A stretch of DNA of 64,000 nt from Candidatus Latescibacterota bacterium (GCA_020349025.1 CP070763.1:1521499-1585498); one strand, 5' to 3'; shown: positions 32,870 to 42,041, counted from the stretch's first letter. Program-made: numbers and translations. Notes: a model not told the origin generated them from the sequence alone.

Positions 32870-34267
32870 CTAGCGGCTGGCGGTGAAGGGCGTGAATTCG
32901 TCGAAACGAGGCACGAGCAGACGCGGCTGGGCACCATCCTCGACGAACCAGATCTCCGAGTAGATCCCGTTGGCGCCGCGCAGATGGCGGACGAAGGCGC
33001 CCGCTCCGGAGCCTGTCGGCGTCCAAGCGAATCCCATCTCGACGGCGAGCTCCTCAACGCGGCCGGAGCGTACGCGCGCGTCGGGGAAACCGCTGCGGCG
33101 CAAACCCTCGGCCCGTCGCTGCGCCTCCTCGCGCGCGTAGCCACCGCCCACCTGCACTTCGAACGCGGCCTGCAGATCGAAGATCCCCGCGTCGAGGCCC
33201 GCTTCGCCGAGACGCGCCGCGGCGTCGCGCGCGGCCTCCACGCTTCCGACCTCGGCGGCGATGACGCGATAGATGCTGGAACGCACGGGTGTGGCGACGG
33301 CGCCGACCACGGTCTGGGCGCCCGGCGGATCGGTCCGCAGCTGAAAGAGCTGCCCGGCCGCATCGGCCCAAAGCAGGTTCCGACGGTCGACCCAGTAGGC
33401 CGATGTCTCCTGCCGCCGACGCACGTCGCGCAATCCCGGTAACAACGTCTCGTAGACGCGCGTCGCCCCGTCCCAATTGGCGACCCAGGCGGAGAGCACC
33501 TCGCTGCGTCCGCCGTCATCGACCTCTTCGAACAAGCCGACGACCACGCGGCTGCTGTCGGGCGAAGGGGAGACGCCCGCAGGTGCGCAACGGTTCTGCA
33601 ACACCTCGATTCCGCCCGGTGCGCCCATGGTCATGCGGAAAAGCGGGCTCCGACCTGTGGCGCCCATCAGGTTCTCGAGACAGAGCTTGTCCTTCCGGCG
33701 TGGACGACGCACGCAGGTGCTGCGTACGAACTGACCGCCGACCCTGCGGAAGGAGCGCGAGGCGTTGCGCTGGTCCCAGAGGCGCAGCGCCTCCGGACCC
33801 GTCAGCTGGCCCGGCACGCGATCCCACGTCGTGGTGCTCTGCATCCAGATCGCATGCTCGCCGAGACGGCGCTCGTAGGTCCATACCAGCAGACGACCGC
33901 GCGCGTCGGCGCCGTAGTCGCGCAGGAACAGGCTCGAGAGATCGGGGAGGAAGAGGAGCATGCGCGGTGCGCTCTCTTCGGGCGCGATCTCGAAGATTCC
34001 GAAGAGATCGTGGAAGAGCACGCGTGCACGGGCGCCAGCCCAGCGTGGATCGTGCACCCGTGCGTCGAGACAGGCGATCGCACCGCTAGCGACGTCGACC
34101 TGGAGAGTTCGGAGATCCTCGCCCGAGCCCGCCAGGAAGCGCAGCTGGCCGTCCCCGGGAGCCCACTCCAGATCGCTGAAATAGCACCCCTGCGACAGCG
34201 CCGTGCCCGGCAGGAGAAGGCCTGCGACCACACCGGCCAGCAACATCTGACGCCGCGGTGCGGACAT
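32870..34267 (-). CDS. Exported beta-rich protein with SPOR-like domain
   Basis: 465 residues. The signal peptide is MSAPRRQMLLAGVVAGLLLPGTALS. Residues about 28-330 have propeller-like strand repeats (SDLEWAPGDGQLRFLAG, HDPRWAGARARVLFHDLFGIFEI, GVSPSPDSSRVVVGLFEE). Residues about 335-410 look like a SPOR domain (YRVIAAEVGSVEAARDAAARL, then FEVQVGGGYAREEAQRRAEGLRRSGFPDARV), the fold that binds denuded septal peptidoglycan. A C-terminal strand region (IYSEIWFVEDG) follows. Probably a periplasmic, division-associated protein; no named family recognised. It converges with the DUF507 pair. Confidence 0.7.
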   Translation of the reverse strand: MSAPRRQMLLAGVVAGLLLPGTALSQGCYFSDLEWAPGDGQLRFLAGSGEDLRTLQVDVASGAIACLDARVHDPRWAGARARVLFHDLFGIFEIAPEESAPRMLLFLPDLSSLFLRDYGADARGRLLVWTYERRLGEHAIWMQSTTTWDRVPGQLTGPEALRLWDQRNASRSFRRVGGQFVRSTCVRRPRRKDKLCLENLMGATGRSPLFRMTMGAPGGIEVLQNRCAPAGVSPSPDSSRVVVGLFEEVDDGGRSEVLSAWVANWDGATRVYETLLPGLRDVRRRQETSAYWVDRRNLLWADAAGQLFQLRTDPPGAQTVVGAVATPVRSSIYRVIAAEVGSVEAARDAAARLGEAGLDAGIFDLQAAFEVQVGGGYAREEAQRRAEGLRRSGFPDARVRSGRVEELAVEMGFAWTPTGSGAGAFVRHLRGANGIYSEIWFVEDGAQPRLLVPRFDEFTPFTASR

Positions 34268-34294
34268 GCAACCTCCGAGCGAAACCGACGGGGC

Positions 34295-34323
34295 ACTTTA
34301 GGTGGCGCTCCGTCCGCTGTCAA
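34295..34323 (-). promoter_or_regulatory. Promoter of the SPOR-domain gene
   Basis: TTGACA (34323-34318), 17 bases, TAAAGT (34300-34295). The predicted start is about 20 bases before the ATG at 34267, next to a CGGAGGT ribosome-binding site. Confidence 0.65.
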
Positions 34324-34347
34324 TCGCAGCATCGAGCGCACGCCGTC

Positions 34348-34710
34348 TCATTCTGCGAGCGCTCCGCGCAAGTGCCGCAGGTACAAAGCCCCATCCTGCG
34401 GATGCCAATCGATCGCCACGACGTCGATGCGCAACGTCTGCGCCCATGCGTGCCGCGACAGCAATGCACGTGCCGCACGCACGAGGCGACGCCCCTGTCG
34501 CGGTCTCACCGCGGCAGCCGCCCCTGCCCAGGAGCGTTGCCGCAGCTTCACCTCGACCAACAAGAGACAGGAGCCGTGACGGGCGACCAGATCCACCTCC
34601 ACGTCGGCCCAGCGCGCATTGCGCTCCAGGATGCTGCACCCTTGCAGCTCCAGGAAGCGAGACGCGAGCTCTTCGCCGATGCGACCGCGTCGTTTGCGTT
34701 CCGGTTCCAT
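34348..34710 (-). CDS. yraN: UPF0102 (YraN) family nuclease-fold protein
   Basis: 120 residues from ATG 34710; longer readings enter rnhB. YraN proteins have a restriction-endonuclease-like fold. The recognisable elements are GRIGEELASRFLELQGCSILERNAR, then DVEVDLVARHGSCLLLVEVKLR (the Asp...Glu-x-Lys core), then VRPRQGRRLVRAA. The function is not established; it typically sits beside rnhB, as here (52-base gap). No clear ribosome-binding site precedes the ATG. Confidence 0.85.
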   Translation of the reverse strand: MEPERKRRGRIGEELASRFLELQGCSILERNARWADVEVDLVARHGSCLLLVEVKLRQRSWAGAAAAVRPRQGRRLVRAARALLSRHAWAQTLRIDVVAIDWHPQDGALYLRHLRGALAE

Positions 34711-34762
34711 CGAAATGCGGAGGTTCGCAGGGGATGTCGTGCGGCCGCGCTGTTGCCGCGCT

Positions 34763-35500
34763 TCAAGCCGGGCGTGGCGAGACGAGCCTCCCGGGGTCGC
34801 TCGCGCCCACCTCCCAAGGGAGCTGCATCTGACGCGCCAGCTCGGCCTCCTCGCGCAGCCAGCCGCAGAAGCTGCGTCGATGCACCGGCGACAACCCGAG
34901 CCTTCGCACCGCGTCGCGGTGCGCCGCGGTCGCATAGCCCTTGTGCTGGGCGAAGCCGTACCCCGGGTAGCGCCGATCCAGGCGCAGCATCGAGCGGTCG
35001 CGCGTCGACTTGGCGAGCACCGAAGCGGCGGCGATCGCCAGCGAGGAGCGATCGCCCGCGACGACCGTGCGCAAGCGCGAGCGCCACGACGGCGGCAGCT
35101 CGGGGCTGCGATTGCCGTCGACCAGAATCGTCCAGGGGCGGACTCGGAGCTGCTCCAAGGCGCGACGTTGGGCGCGGAGCGTGGCGTTGAGAATGTTCAC
35201 GCGATCGATGCGCCGCGGCGAGACCCACGAAACGGCAAAGTCAACCGCTGCGGCGCGAACGGCGGCTTCACAGCGCCGGCGCTCGGCGGCGGTCAGGCGC
35301 TTCGAATCGTACAGCGCGGTGAGTTCGAAGTCGGCGGGCAAGATGACGGCGGCGGCAACCACGGGGCCGGCCAGCGGCCCGACCCCCGCCTCGTCCACGC
35401 CGGCAAGCCGACCGCTTCTCCACGCCGTCGGATCGCTGTCGTGATCGAAGGCGCGCAGACGAGCGAAGCGACACTGCCGATCCTCCGCCCGTCGTCCCAC
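34763..35500 (-). CDS. rnhB: Ribonuclease HII
   Basis: Removes RNA from RNA-DNA hybrids and single embedded ribonucleotides. The 245-residue protein begins with GTG 35500 (GAGGTG upstream). Catalytic acids lie in AGVDEAGVGPLAGPVVAAAVIL (Asp35, Glu36) and TILVDGN (about 126). Conserved DSKRL, AKSTRDR and HKGYAT segments are present. The GRG of most family members reads GVG here, a small deviation in the substrate-contact motif. It lies 18 bases after rplS. Confidence 0.93.
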   Translation of the reverse strand: MGRRAEDRQCRFARLRAFDHDSDPTAWRSGRLAGVDEAGVGPLAGPVVAAAVILPADFELTALYDSKRLTAAERRRCEAAVRAAAVDFAVSWVSPRRIDRVNILNATLRAQRRALEQLRVRPWTILVDGNRSPELPPSWRSRLRTVVAGDRSSLAIAAASVLAKSTRDRSMLRLDRRYPGYGFAQHKGYATAAHRDAVRRLGLSPVHRRSFCGWLREEAELARQMQLPWEVGASDPGRLVSPRPA

Positions 35501-35518
35501 ATCCGCACCTCGTCTGGT

Positions 35519-35863
35519 TCAGGTGCTGCGCTCGCGAATGCGCGCAGCCTTGCCACGTCGCTCGCGCAGATAGTAGAGACGCGCGCGGCGCACGCGCCCC
35601 CGACGGATCACCTTGATTCCGGAGACGTTCGGCGAATGCAACGGGAAGACGCGTTCCACGCCGATGCCGCCACTGATCTTGCGCACCGTGAACGTGGCGC
35701 GGTTGCGCGAGTTGGCTTTCTGGATCACCACGCCCTGGAAGGGCTGCAGTCTTTCCTTGCTTCCCTCGATCACCTTGACGCTGAGACGTACGGTGTCTCC
35801 GACCTCGAAGTCGGGGACCGACGCCTTCATCTGCTGGGCTTCGAGGGCATCGACAATGTTCAT
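35519..35863 (-). CDS. rplS: Ribosomal protein bL19
   Basis: Large-subunit protein at the 30S-50S interface. 114 residues with [31 protein letters not shown], then [24 protein letters not shown] and the C-terminal [23 protein letters not shown], all diagnostic. Its ATG overlaps the trmD stop by four bases, the conserved rpsP-rimM-trmD-rplS order. Confidence 0.97.
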   Translation of the reverse strand: MNIVDALEAQQMKASVPDFEVGDTVRLSVKVIEGSKERLQPFQGVVIQKANSRNRATFTVRKISGGIGVERVFPLHSPNVSGIKVIRRGRVRRARLYYLRERRGKAARIRERST

Positions 35864-36630
35864 GAATTGTTCCTCCGCTCCGGTTGCGCCGCGCGTCCGC
35901 TGCGACCCGCAGCCGGGTCCTCACCCGCTTGCGAAGACTCCGGCGATTCGAGGTCGGGGCGACGTGTTCGCGTGCGCACCTCCGCCTCGCGCTGCCGCCA
36001 CTCCGCGATCCGGGCGTGATGCCCTGAAAGCAGGACCTCGGGAACCTGAAGTCCCCGATACTCCGGGGGCCGCGTATAGTACGCACAATCGAGCCCGCCT
36101 CGCCACCCCTGGCTGAAGGAATCGCTCGCGGCCGAATCGCCATCCCCCAGAGCACCTGGCAGCAGTCGGACCACGGCATCGATCAGCATGAGCGCCGCCG
36201 CCTCGCCGCCGGAGAGCACGTAGTCCCCGACCGAGAGTTCCTCGGTGACCACGAGCTCGCGGACGCGCTCGTCCATCCCCTTGTAGCGCCCGCACAAGAG
36301 CACCATCTCTGGCCACGCCGCCATCGCCACGGCCTTCTCCTGCTCGAAGCGCTGCCCCTGCGGCGACAGCAGCACCACCGGGATGCCGTCGGGGTTGCCC
36401 GGACGCGTGATGCTCTCCACCGCATCGACGATCGGCTCGGGCCGCAGAATCATGCCGGGGCCACCCCCATACGGGTAGTCGTCGACGGTGCGATGGCGGT
36501 CGTGCGTGAAGTCTCGCGGATTGACGAAACGGAAGTGCACGAGACCCTTTTCACCCGCCCGGTGTAAGAGCGCGGCGCGCAGCGGTGACTCGAAGAACTC
36601 CGGAAAGAGGGTCACCACCGAGATGCGCAC
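35860..36630 (-). CDS. trmD: tRNA (guanine-37-N1)-methyltransferase
   Basis: SPOUT-class enzyme that methylates G37 next to the anticodon to prevent frameshifting. 256 residues starting with GTG 36630 (read [13 protein letters not shown]). Signatures: [45 protein letters not shown] and the knot loop [18 protein letters not shown]. The last 30 residues are a charged, low-complexity extension beyond the usual end. Six bases separate it from rimM. Confidence 0.96.
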   Translation of the reverse strand: MRISVVTLFPEFFESPLRAALLHRAGEKGLVHFRFVNPRDFTHDRHRTVDDYPYGGGPGMILRPEPIVDAVESITRPGNPDGIPVVLLSPQGQRFEQEKAVAMAAWPEMVLLCGRYKGMDERVRELVVTEELSVGDYVLSGGEAAALMLIDAVVRLLPGALGDGDSAASDSFSQGWRGGLDCAYYTRPPEYRGLQVPEVLLSGHHARIAEWRQREAEVRTRTRRPDLESPESSQAGEDPAAGRSGRAAQPERRNNS

Positions 36631-36636
36631 GACGCG

Positions 36637-37152
36637 TCAGAGCTCCAGCAAACCGGGAATCGGCTCGATCCGCATGCGTTTCGCGCTCCAGTCGATTTCT
36701 CGCACGATGTGCGGCGTGTCCGGAATCAGATACTCCTGCGCGCCGTCGCGGACGACGAAGACCGCATGCGCCGGCATCTGCATGAGGTCGACGACACGCC
36801 CGAGAACGCTGTCGTCAGGCAGCACGACCTCCAGATCGAGCACCTGGAAGCGCCGGCGCTCCGCCGGTTCCGGCACGTCGAGCTCGTCGGCATCGATGAC
36901 GAGCTCGGCACCGACGACGGCCTCGGCGGCGGTGCGATCCGCGACGCCCTCGAGGTAGAGTGCGCGCATGCCCGGAGTGTGGACGCGAACGCGCTGCACG
37001 CGCACACGGCGCTGCTCGTCGGCCTGCACCAGCTGCAGATGCTCGCTTTCCAGCGCCGCGGGCCAGAAGTCCTCCGACTCCCGCAGCTTCAGCTCGCCGC
37101 GAAGCCCCAACGGCTTGACGAGTTGGCCCAACACGACGGCGGCCATCTTCAC
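36637..37152 (-). CDS. rimM: 16S rRNA processing protein RimM
   Basis: Assembly factor for the 30S head. 171 residues: an N-terminal beta-barrel (LGQLVKPLGLRGELKLR) and a C-terminal PRC-barrel domain (VFVVRDGAQEYLIPDTPHIVREIDWSAKRMRIEPIPGLLEL). It overlaps the khpA stop by four bases and precedes trmD, as in most bacteria. Confidence 0.94.
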   Translation of the reverse strand: MKMAAVVLGQLVKPLGLRGELKLRESEDFWPAALESEHLQLVQADEQRRVRVQRVRVHTPGMRALYLEGVADRTAAEAVVGAELVIDADELDVPEPAERRRFQVLDLEVVLPDDSVLGRVVDLMQMPAHAVFVVRDGAQEYLIPDTPHIVREIDWSAKRMRIEPIPGLLEL

Positions 37153-37379
37153 TCCTTGATCTCGAGCACGGCCTTGCAGCCGCGGCGCTGCGCCGAAGCC
37201 GAAAGCAGGAGCCGCAGCGCGTGCGCGGTGCGACCGTGCTTCCCGATCACCTTGCCGACATCGTCTCGCGCCACGTGCAGCTGGTAGACAATGGTCGTCT
37301 CCGTCTTCTGTTCATGCACGCGCACCGAGGCGGGATCGTCGACGAGGGAGCGCGCCACGAACTCGATGAGCTCACGCAT
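37149..37379 (-). CDS. khpA: KH-domain RNA-binding protein KhpA (YlqC)
   Basis: 76 residues from ATG 37379, sharing one base with the rpsP stop (TGATG). A single type II KH domain is visible with the RNA-contacting loop VGKVIGKHGRTAHALRLLL. KhpA, usually with KhpB, binds many RNAs. The rpsP-khpA-rimM-trmD arrangement is conserved. Frames upstream of the ATG lie inside rpsP. Confidence 0.93.
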   Translation of the reverse strand: MRELIEFVARSLVDDPASVRVHEQKTETTIVYQLHVARDDVGKVIGKHGRTAHALRLLLSASAQRRGCKAVLEIKE

Positions 37380-37774
37380 CACGATCCGGCGTCTGCAGCC
37401 GCCTCCGCCTTGGCGCGTGCCTTCTTCGACGGACGCGTACGCGCCGGCTTGTCGGGACGCGCCTCGAGGAACTCCGCCACGCGCTTGGTGGCTTCTTCGG
37501 GCGACACACCCTGCTTGAGCAGGTGCCACTTGTGCAGGATTCCGTGCTGCTGCAGGAGCTGACGCACGGTGTCGGAGGGTTCCGCACCACGATCGAGCCA
37601 GCTCAGAATCGGCTCCTCTTTGAGGTGCGTCACCGCCGGCTTCTTGATCGGATCGTAGTAGCCGACCTCCTCGATCGCGCGTCCGTCACGACGCCTGCGG
37701 CTGTCGATGACGACCACGCGATAAAAGGGGCGGTTCGTGTTCCCCATGCGTCTCAGTCGCAGCTTGACCGACAC
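37379..37774 (-). CDS. rpsP: Ribosomal protein bS16
   Basis: 131 residues from GTG 37774, six bases after GGAGGT. The core is VKLRLRRMGNTNRPFYRVVVIDSRRRRDGRAIEEVGYYDP, followed by LDRGAEPSDTVRQLL. A C-terminal tail of about 50 residues rich in Lys, Arg and Ala extends beyond the minimal S16, as in several GC-rich lineages. It lies 38 bases after ffh. Confidence 0.96.
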   Translation of the reverse strand: MSVKLRLRRMGNTNRPFYRVVVIDSRRRRDGRAIEEVGYYDPIKKPAVTHLKEEPILSWLDRGAEPSDTVRQLLQQHGILHKWHLLKQGVSPEEATKRVAEFLEARPDKPARTRPSKKARAKAEAAADAGS

Positions 37775-37812
37775 TCTTCGACCTCCATTGCAATGCCAAT
37801 CGCAGCGCCGCC

Positions 37813-39213
37813 TCAACGCCGACGCCGTTTGCGTTTGCTGCCGTAGCGACGCCGGCCTTGGCCGGCTGCCACCTTGCGCGTCGCGACTCGCGCTGCGCGG
37901 CTCGAGCCCCCGCCCGATCCACCCGTCATGCTCTTCATCATGCGCTTCATCTGATCGAACTGTGACAGGAGCTGATTGACCTCCTGCACGCTGGTACCAC
38001 TGCCGCGCGCGATCCGCCGTCGCCGTGAACCGTCCAGCAAGCGCGGGTTGCGGCGCTCCGCAACGGTCATCGAGTGCACGATCCCCTGGACGCGATCGAG
38101 CTGACGCGCATCGATGCGCTCGCGCGCCTGCGACAGCGACTTGGCGTCGACGCCGGGAACCATCCCGAGGATCTTGTCCAGCGGCCCCATGCGCTTCACC
38201 GCCTGCAGCTGCTCGAGAAAATCCTCAAGCGTCAACGCCTGCCGGCGCACTTTCTTCTCGAGCTCGGCCGCCTGCTCTTCGTCGACGACCTCCTGCGCCT
38301 TCTCGACGAGGGTGAGAACGTCCCCCATCCCGAGAATCCGCTGCGCCATGCGATCTGGATGGAAGGCCTCGAGATCGTCGAGCCCCTCGCCGACCCCCAC
38401 CAGTTTGATCGGCTTGCCCAGGACGGTGCGCAGCGAAAGCGCAGCACCACCGCGAGCGTCGCCGTCGAGCTTGGTGAGCGCAACACCCGTGAGTGGAATG
38501 CGCCGATCGAACTCCTGCGCCACGTGCAGCGCTTCCTGTCCGGTCATCGCGTCGAGGACCAGAAGCGTCTCGTGCGGCGGCACCGCGCGCCGCACGCTCT
38601 CGAGCTCACGCATGAGCTCGTCGTCCACGTGCAGCCGCCCCGCGGTGTCGACCACGAGCACGTTGCACAGTTCCTGGCGCGCCGCGGCATGCCCGCGCTC
38701 CACGATTGCCGCGACGTCTTTTTCGTCCGGCTGCGCGAACACCGGGACTTCGAGCTCGGCACCGAGCACCTGCAGCTGCTCGATTGCGGCGGGACGGTAG
38801 ACGTCCGCGGCCACGAGCATCGTCTTGCGCCCACGCTTGCGCATCGAGCTCGCAACCTTGGCTGCGAGCGTCGTCTTTCCAGAGCCCTGCAGGCCGACGA
38901 GGAGGAGGACCGCGGGCGGCCCACCGCCCAGCTGCAGCTCGGCGGTCTCGCCGCCGAGAAGCGCGACGAGCTCCTCGTGCACGATCTTCACCAGTTGCTG
39001 GCCAGGCTGCAGCGTGCGCAGCACGTCGTGCCCGAGCGCTTTCTCGCGCACGCGCTCGACGAAATCGCGCGCCACCTGGATTTGGACGTCCGCTTCGAGA
39101 AGCGCCCGCCGCACCTCGCGCATCGACTCGCCGACGTTCTCCTCCGTGATGCGCACCTGATTGCGCATCTTGCGCAGAGCGCCGTCCAGCCTTTGGCTCA
39201 GGACCTCGAACAT
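37813..39213 (-). CDS. ffh: Signal recognition particle protein Ffh
   Basis: GTPase that targets nascent membrane proteins. 466 residues: N domain, then the G domain with GLQGSGKTTLAAKVA (P-loop), DTAGRLHVDDELM and TKLDGDARGGAALS. The M domain then has the methionine-rich finger (MGPLDKILGMVPG, QFDQMKRMMKSMTG). The C-terminal end is unusually basic (RRRYGSKRKRRRR), probably contacting 4.5S RNA. The ATG at 39213 starts the ffh-rpsP-khpA-rimM-trmD-rplS-rnhB-yraN unit. Confidence 0.97.
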   Translation of the reverse strand: MFEVLSQRLDGALRKMRNQVRITEENVGESMREVRRALLEADVQIQVARDFVERVREKALGHDVLRTLQPGQQLVKIVHEELVALLGGETAELQLGGGPPAVLLLVGLQGSGKTTLAAKVASSMRKRGRKTMLVAADVYRPAAIEQLQVLGAELEVPVFAQPDEKDVAAIVERGHAAARQELCNVLVVDTAGRLHVDDELMRELESVRRAVPPHETLLVLDAMTGQEALHVAQEFDRRIPLTGVALTKLDGDARGGAALSLRTVLGKPIKLVGVGEGLDDLEAFHPDRMAQRILGMGDVLTLVEKAQEVVDEEQAAELEKKVRRQALTLEDFLEQLQAVKRMGPLDKILGMVPGVDAKSLSQARERIDARQLDRVQGIVHSMTVAERRNPRLLDGSRRRRIARGSGTSVQEVNQLLSQFDQMKRMMKSMTGGSGGGSSRAARVATRKVAAGQGRRRYGSKRKRRRR

Positions 39214-39266
39214 CGTGCCTCTTGCGGGGAAGGAAGAACGACGAGACCTCAGAATGCAAACGGCTC

Positions 39267-39295
39267 ATCCTAGCAGGGGGTCGCGGCATCCTCAA
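39267..39295 (-). promoter_or_regulatory. Promoter of the ffh-rpsP unit
   Basis: TTGAGG (39295-39290), 17 bases, TAGGAT (39272-39267). It overlaps the last codons of rpe; the leader to the ffh ATG is about 47 bases. Confidence 0.5.
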
Positions 39296-39999
39296 GTGGA
39301 AAGTCGACGGGCGGCCCCGCGCAGAGCGGCGATGCGCGCCGCGTATGGAGGGTGACGGAAGATGGCGCTGCCGGCCACGAGAACGTCCACTCCCGCGCGT
39401 CGCGCCAGCGTCGCGCTCTCCGGATCGATCCCGCCGTCGATCTCGATGGCGAAGCGCAAGTTCCGCGCCCGCCGCAGCCGCGCCGCGCGCTCCACCTTCG
39501 GCAGCACCTCGGGACGAAAAGACTGGCCGCCGTGCCCCGGTTGCACGCTCATCACCAGCAGCAAGTCGATCGAGTCGAGAAGCGCTTCGTACGGTTCGAG
39601 AGGCGTTGCGGGGTTGATCGACAATCCCACCTCTGCGCCCGTTCGCCGCACGGCATCGAGCGTGCGCGCGAGGTCCGCGGTCGCCTCTGCGTGTACCGTG
39701 ATGCCGTCCGCGCCCGCCTTGCGAAAGGCGTCCACGTAGCGCTGCGGCTCGGTCACCATGAGATGCGTGTCCAGGAAGAGCGATGCCAACTTGCGAATGC
39801 CGCGGATGACGACGGGCCCCATCGTGATGTTGTCGACGAAGTCGCCATCCATGACGTCGAGGTGCAGCAGATCGGCACCGGCAGCCTCGACCGCGCGGAT
39901 CTCCTCCCGCAAGCGGCTGAAGTCCGCAGCAAGAAGCGACGGCGCGATCGCGGCTTCCTCAGTCGGGTGTGGCCGCAACCAGGTCAATCGATTCTCCAC
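39292..39999 (-). CDS. rpe: Ribulose-phosphate 3-epimerase
   Basis: Interconverts ribulose-5-P and xylulose-5-P in the pentose phosphate pathway. A TIM barrel with IAPSLLAADFSRLREEI, HLDVMDGDFVDNITMGP (metal His and catalytic Asp), THLMVTEPQRY, MSVQPGHGGQSF and EIDGGID. 235 residues if GTG 39999 is the start. In-frame TTG codons a few residues later are also possible and would reduce the 41-base overlap with the upstream PASTA gene. Confidence 0.95.
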   Translation of the reverse strand: MENRLTWLRPHPTEEAAIAPSLLAADFSRLREEIRAVEAAGADLLHLDVMDGDFVDNITMGPVVIRGIRKLASLFLDTHLMVTEPQRYVDAFRKAGADGITVHAEATADLARTLDAVRRTGAEVGLSINPATPLEPYEALLDSIDLLLVMSVQPGHGGQSFRPEVLPKVERAARLRRARNLRFAIEIDGGIDPESATLARRAGVDVLVAGSAIFRHPPYAARIAALRGAARRLST

Positions 40000-40678
40000 G
40001 CAGAATGAGAGCGCCCCCTGCCGGATAGTGCTCGAGCACGGTCCCGGGGTAGACGCCCTTCTTGCTCCGGTAGGTGACGCGCCCGATGCGGAAGCCGCGC
40101 GTCTCGATCAGTTCGCGCACCTCCTCGAGCGCGCGCCCGACGAGATTCGGCATCAGAAAGGGCTCGGCCCCCTCACCCACCGCCACCAGCAAGTCGACCG
40201 GTTTCCCGGCGACCGTTCCGCTCCCGGAGCGCGGCCGCGTGGCCTGAACGACTTGGCCCCCCTCGCCAACGTAGATGCGCGAGATGCGCCCCAGATCCAG
40301 GTTGGCGTTGTCGAGCTGCAGCGATGCCTGCCGCAACGTCATCCCGCGCACGTCGGGAACGGTGACGAGCTGCGCTCCGAGGCTCACGTGTACGCGCACC
40401 GTGCGGCCGCGCTTCACCGACATCCCGGCACCGGGTGCCTGGTTCAGCACCTGGTTGGGTGCCACACCTTCGCTGTAACGCCGATCCTCGATCTGGAGGT
40501 TCAGGCCGAGTTGATCGCAGCGCTCCTGCGCCTCGTCGAGATCGATCCCGACCAGGCGCGGCACGCGCACGGTGACGTTGTGTTGTACGAGCCGCGGCAT
40601 GATGACGAAGTTAAACAGCGCCACTCCGAGCACGAAAGCCCCGAGAAGGCCGCCGAGGATGAGAAGAACCGCGCGCAC
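39959..40678 (-). CDS. Membrane-anchored PASTA-domain protein
   Basis: 239 residues from GTG 40678 (GAGGTGA upstream). One N-terminal transmembrane helix (VLLILGGLLGAFVLGVALFNFVIM) is followed by three PASTA repeats, at about 37-100 (VPRLVGIDLDEAQERCDQLGL), 103-170 (VPDVRGMTLRQASLQLDNANL) and 172-237 (MPNLVGRALEEVRELIETRGF). PASTA domains bind peptidoglycan fragments and usually belong to Ser/Thr kinases or PBPs; here neither is attached. It is encoded between rsmB (four-base gap) and rpe. Likely a periplasmic cell-wall binding protein. Confidence 0.88.
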   Translation of the reverse strand: MRAVLLILGGLLGAFVLGVALFNFVIMPRLVQHNVTVRVPRLVGIDLDEAQERCDQLGLNLQIEDRRYSEGVAPNQVLNQAPGAGMSVKRGRTVRVHVSLGAQLVTVPDVRGMTLRQASLQLDNANLDLGRISRIYVGEGGQVVQATRPRSGSGTVAGKPVDLLVAVGEGAEPFLMPNLVGRALEEVRELIETRGFRIGRVTYRSKKGVYPGTVLEHYPAGGALILRGESIDLVAATPD

Positions 40679-40682
40679 CCGA

Positions 40683-42041
40683 TCACCTCGCTCGCGAGCC
40701 GACGCGCCAGCGCGCGACGAAACCGCCGTCGACGTCGTGACGCTGGGGAAAGAAATACAGAATCCCCGGGGCGTATCGCAACGCCTCAGGTGCCTGGCCC
40801 GATTCCAGCGCCAGCTCCGGGTTGGCGGCCATGAAACGTTCCACGACGCCGGTCGTCTCCTCCGGCTCGAAGCTACAGACGCTGTACAGGAGCACTCCGC
40901 CCGGAGTCACGCGGCGGCGTGCCGACTCGAGCAGGCGCAGCTGCAGCTCCGCCAGGCGCTCCAGATCGCCAGGTCGCTTGCGCCAGCGTGCGTCGGGGCG
41001 CCGAGACAGGACGCCCAAGCCGGAGCAGGGTGCGTCGAGGAGCACGCCGTCCGCGCTCGGGGTCTCGATCTCGAGCGCGTTCCCCTCCGCCGCGACGATG
41101 TTCTCGAGAGCGAGACGCACCGCGTTGTCGCGAATGCGCTGCACCTTGTGCGCGCCGACGTCGTACGCCAGCACGCGGCCCGCGTCGCCGACACGCTCGG
41201 CCAGATGGCACGCCTTGCCTCCGGGCGCCGCAGCCAGATCGAGCCACACCTCTCCCGAGCGGGGTGAAGCCTCCTCGGTGACCAGAACGGCGCTCTCATC
41301 CTGCACGCTCACCCAGCCCGACTCGAGGAGAGGGCGTACCTGCTCCCATCCGTGCTCCGGAGCGCGCACGACGTCGGCCGACCAGAATCCGGAGAGGGCT
41401 TCGGGAAGGCGCTCGCGCACCTGCGTCGCAGTGGCGCGTTGCCGGTTCACGCGCAGCGACAGGCGCGGCCGGCGGTTGTTGTAGGCGCACAGATGCAACG
41501 TCTCTTCAGCGCCGAAGCGTCGCAGCCAACGATCCACGATCCACTCCGGGTGGGAGCCTGCGGTCACCAGGTGGGATCTCGGGTCGCGCTCGGGGGCGGG
41601 AAACTCGATGTCGCGAGCCGCACGCAGAAGCGCGCGCAGAACCGCATTGACCAGCGCCGTGGCGCGCGGAGAGACGCTCTTGGCGAGCTCCACCGTGGCA
41701 TGTACCGCCGCCCCATCGCGGACGCGATCCATCTCGAGGAGCTGGTAGGCACCGAGACGCAGCACGTCGAGGACGTCCGGCTGCAGCTCGGCAAGCGCGC
41801 GCTTGCAGTGGCGCTGCAGCACGAAGTCGAGCCGTGCGCGCAAGCGCACGACACCGCTCGCCAGCTCCATGGCAAAACGTCGGTCGAGTGAGCCGCTCGC
41901 AACCGCACGCCCGCGGCGTTCCCACGCTTGCTCCCAGGTGCGCCCGCGTCGCACTTGCCGCACCACCTCGAACGCCGTGCGCCGGGCGACGTCGACCGCG
42001 CTCGCGCGCGGCGCCTCTCTCTGCGGAGAAGCCACCTTCAC
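40683..42041 (-). CDS. rsmB: 16S rRNA (cytosine-967-C5)-methyltransferase
   Basis: 452 residues from GTG 42041, which overlaps the fmt stop (GTGA). An N-terminal NusB-like domain (about 15-140) is followed by the Rossmann methyltransferase domain. SAM binding is seen in DLAAAPGGKACHLAE. The catalytic cysteines are in DAPCSGLGVLSRRPDARWR and LLYSVCSFEPEET. The fmt-rsmB pairing is widespread. Confidence 0.94.
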   Translation of the reverse strand: MKVASPQREAPRASAVDVARRTAFEVVRQVRRGRTWEQAWERRGRAVASGSLDRRFAMELASGVVRLRARLDFVLQRHCKRALAELQPDVLDVLRLGAYQLLEMDRVRDGAAVHATVELAKSVSPRATALVNAVLRALLRAARDIEFPAPERDPRSHLVTAGSHPEWIVDRWLRRFGAEETLHLCAYNNRRPRLSLRVNRQRATATQVRERLPEALSGFWSADVVRAPEHGWEQVRPLLESGWVSVQDESAVLVTEEASPRSGEVWLDLAAAPGGKACHLAERVGDAGRVLAYDVGAHKVQRIRDNAVRLALENIVAAEGNALEIETPSADGVLLDAPCSGLGVLSRRPDARWRKRPGDLERLAELQLRLLESARRRVTPGGVLLYSVCSFEPEETTGVVERFMAANPELALESGQAPEALRYAPGILYFFPQRHDVDGGFVARWRVGSRAR

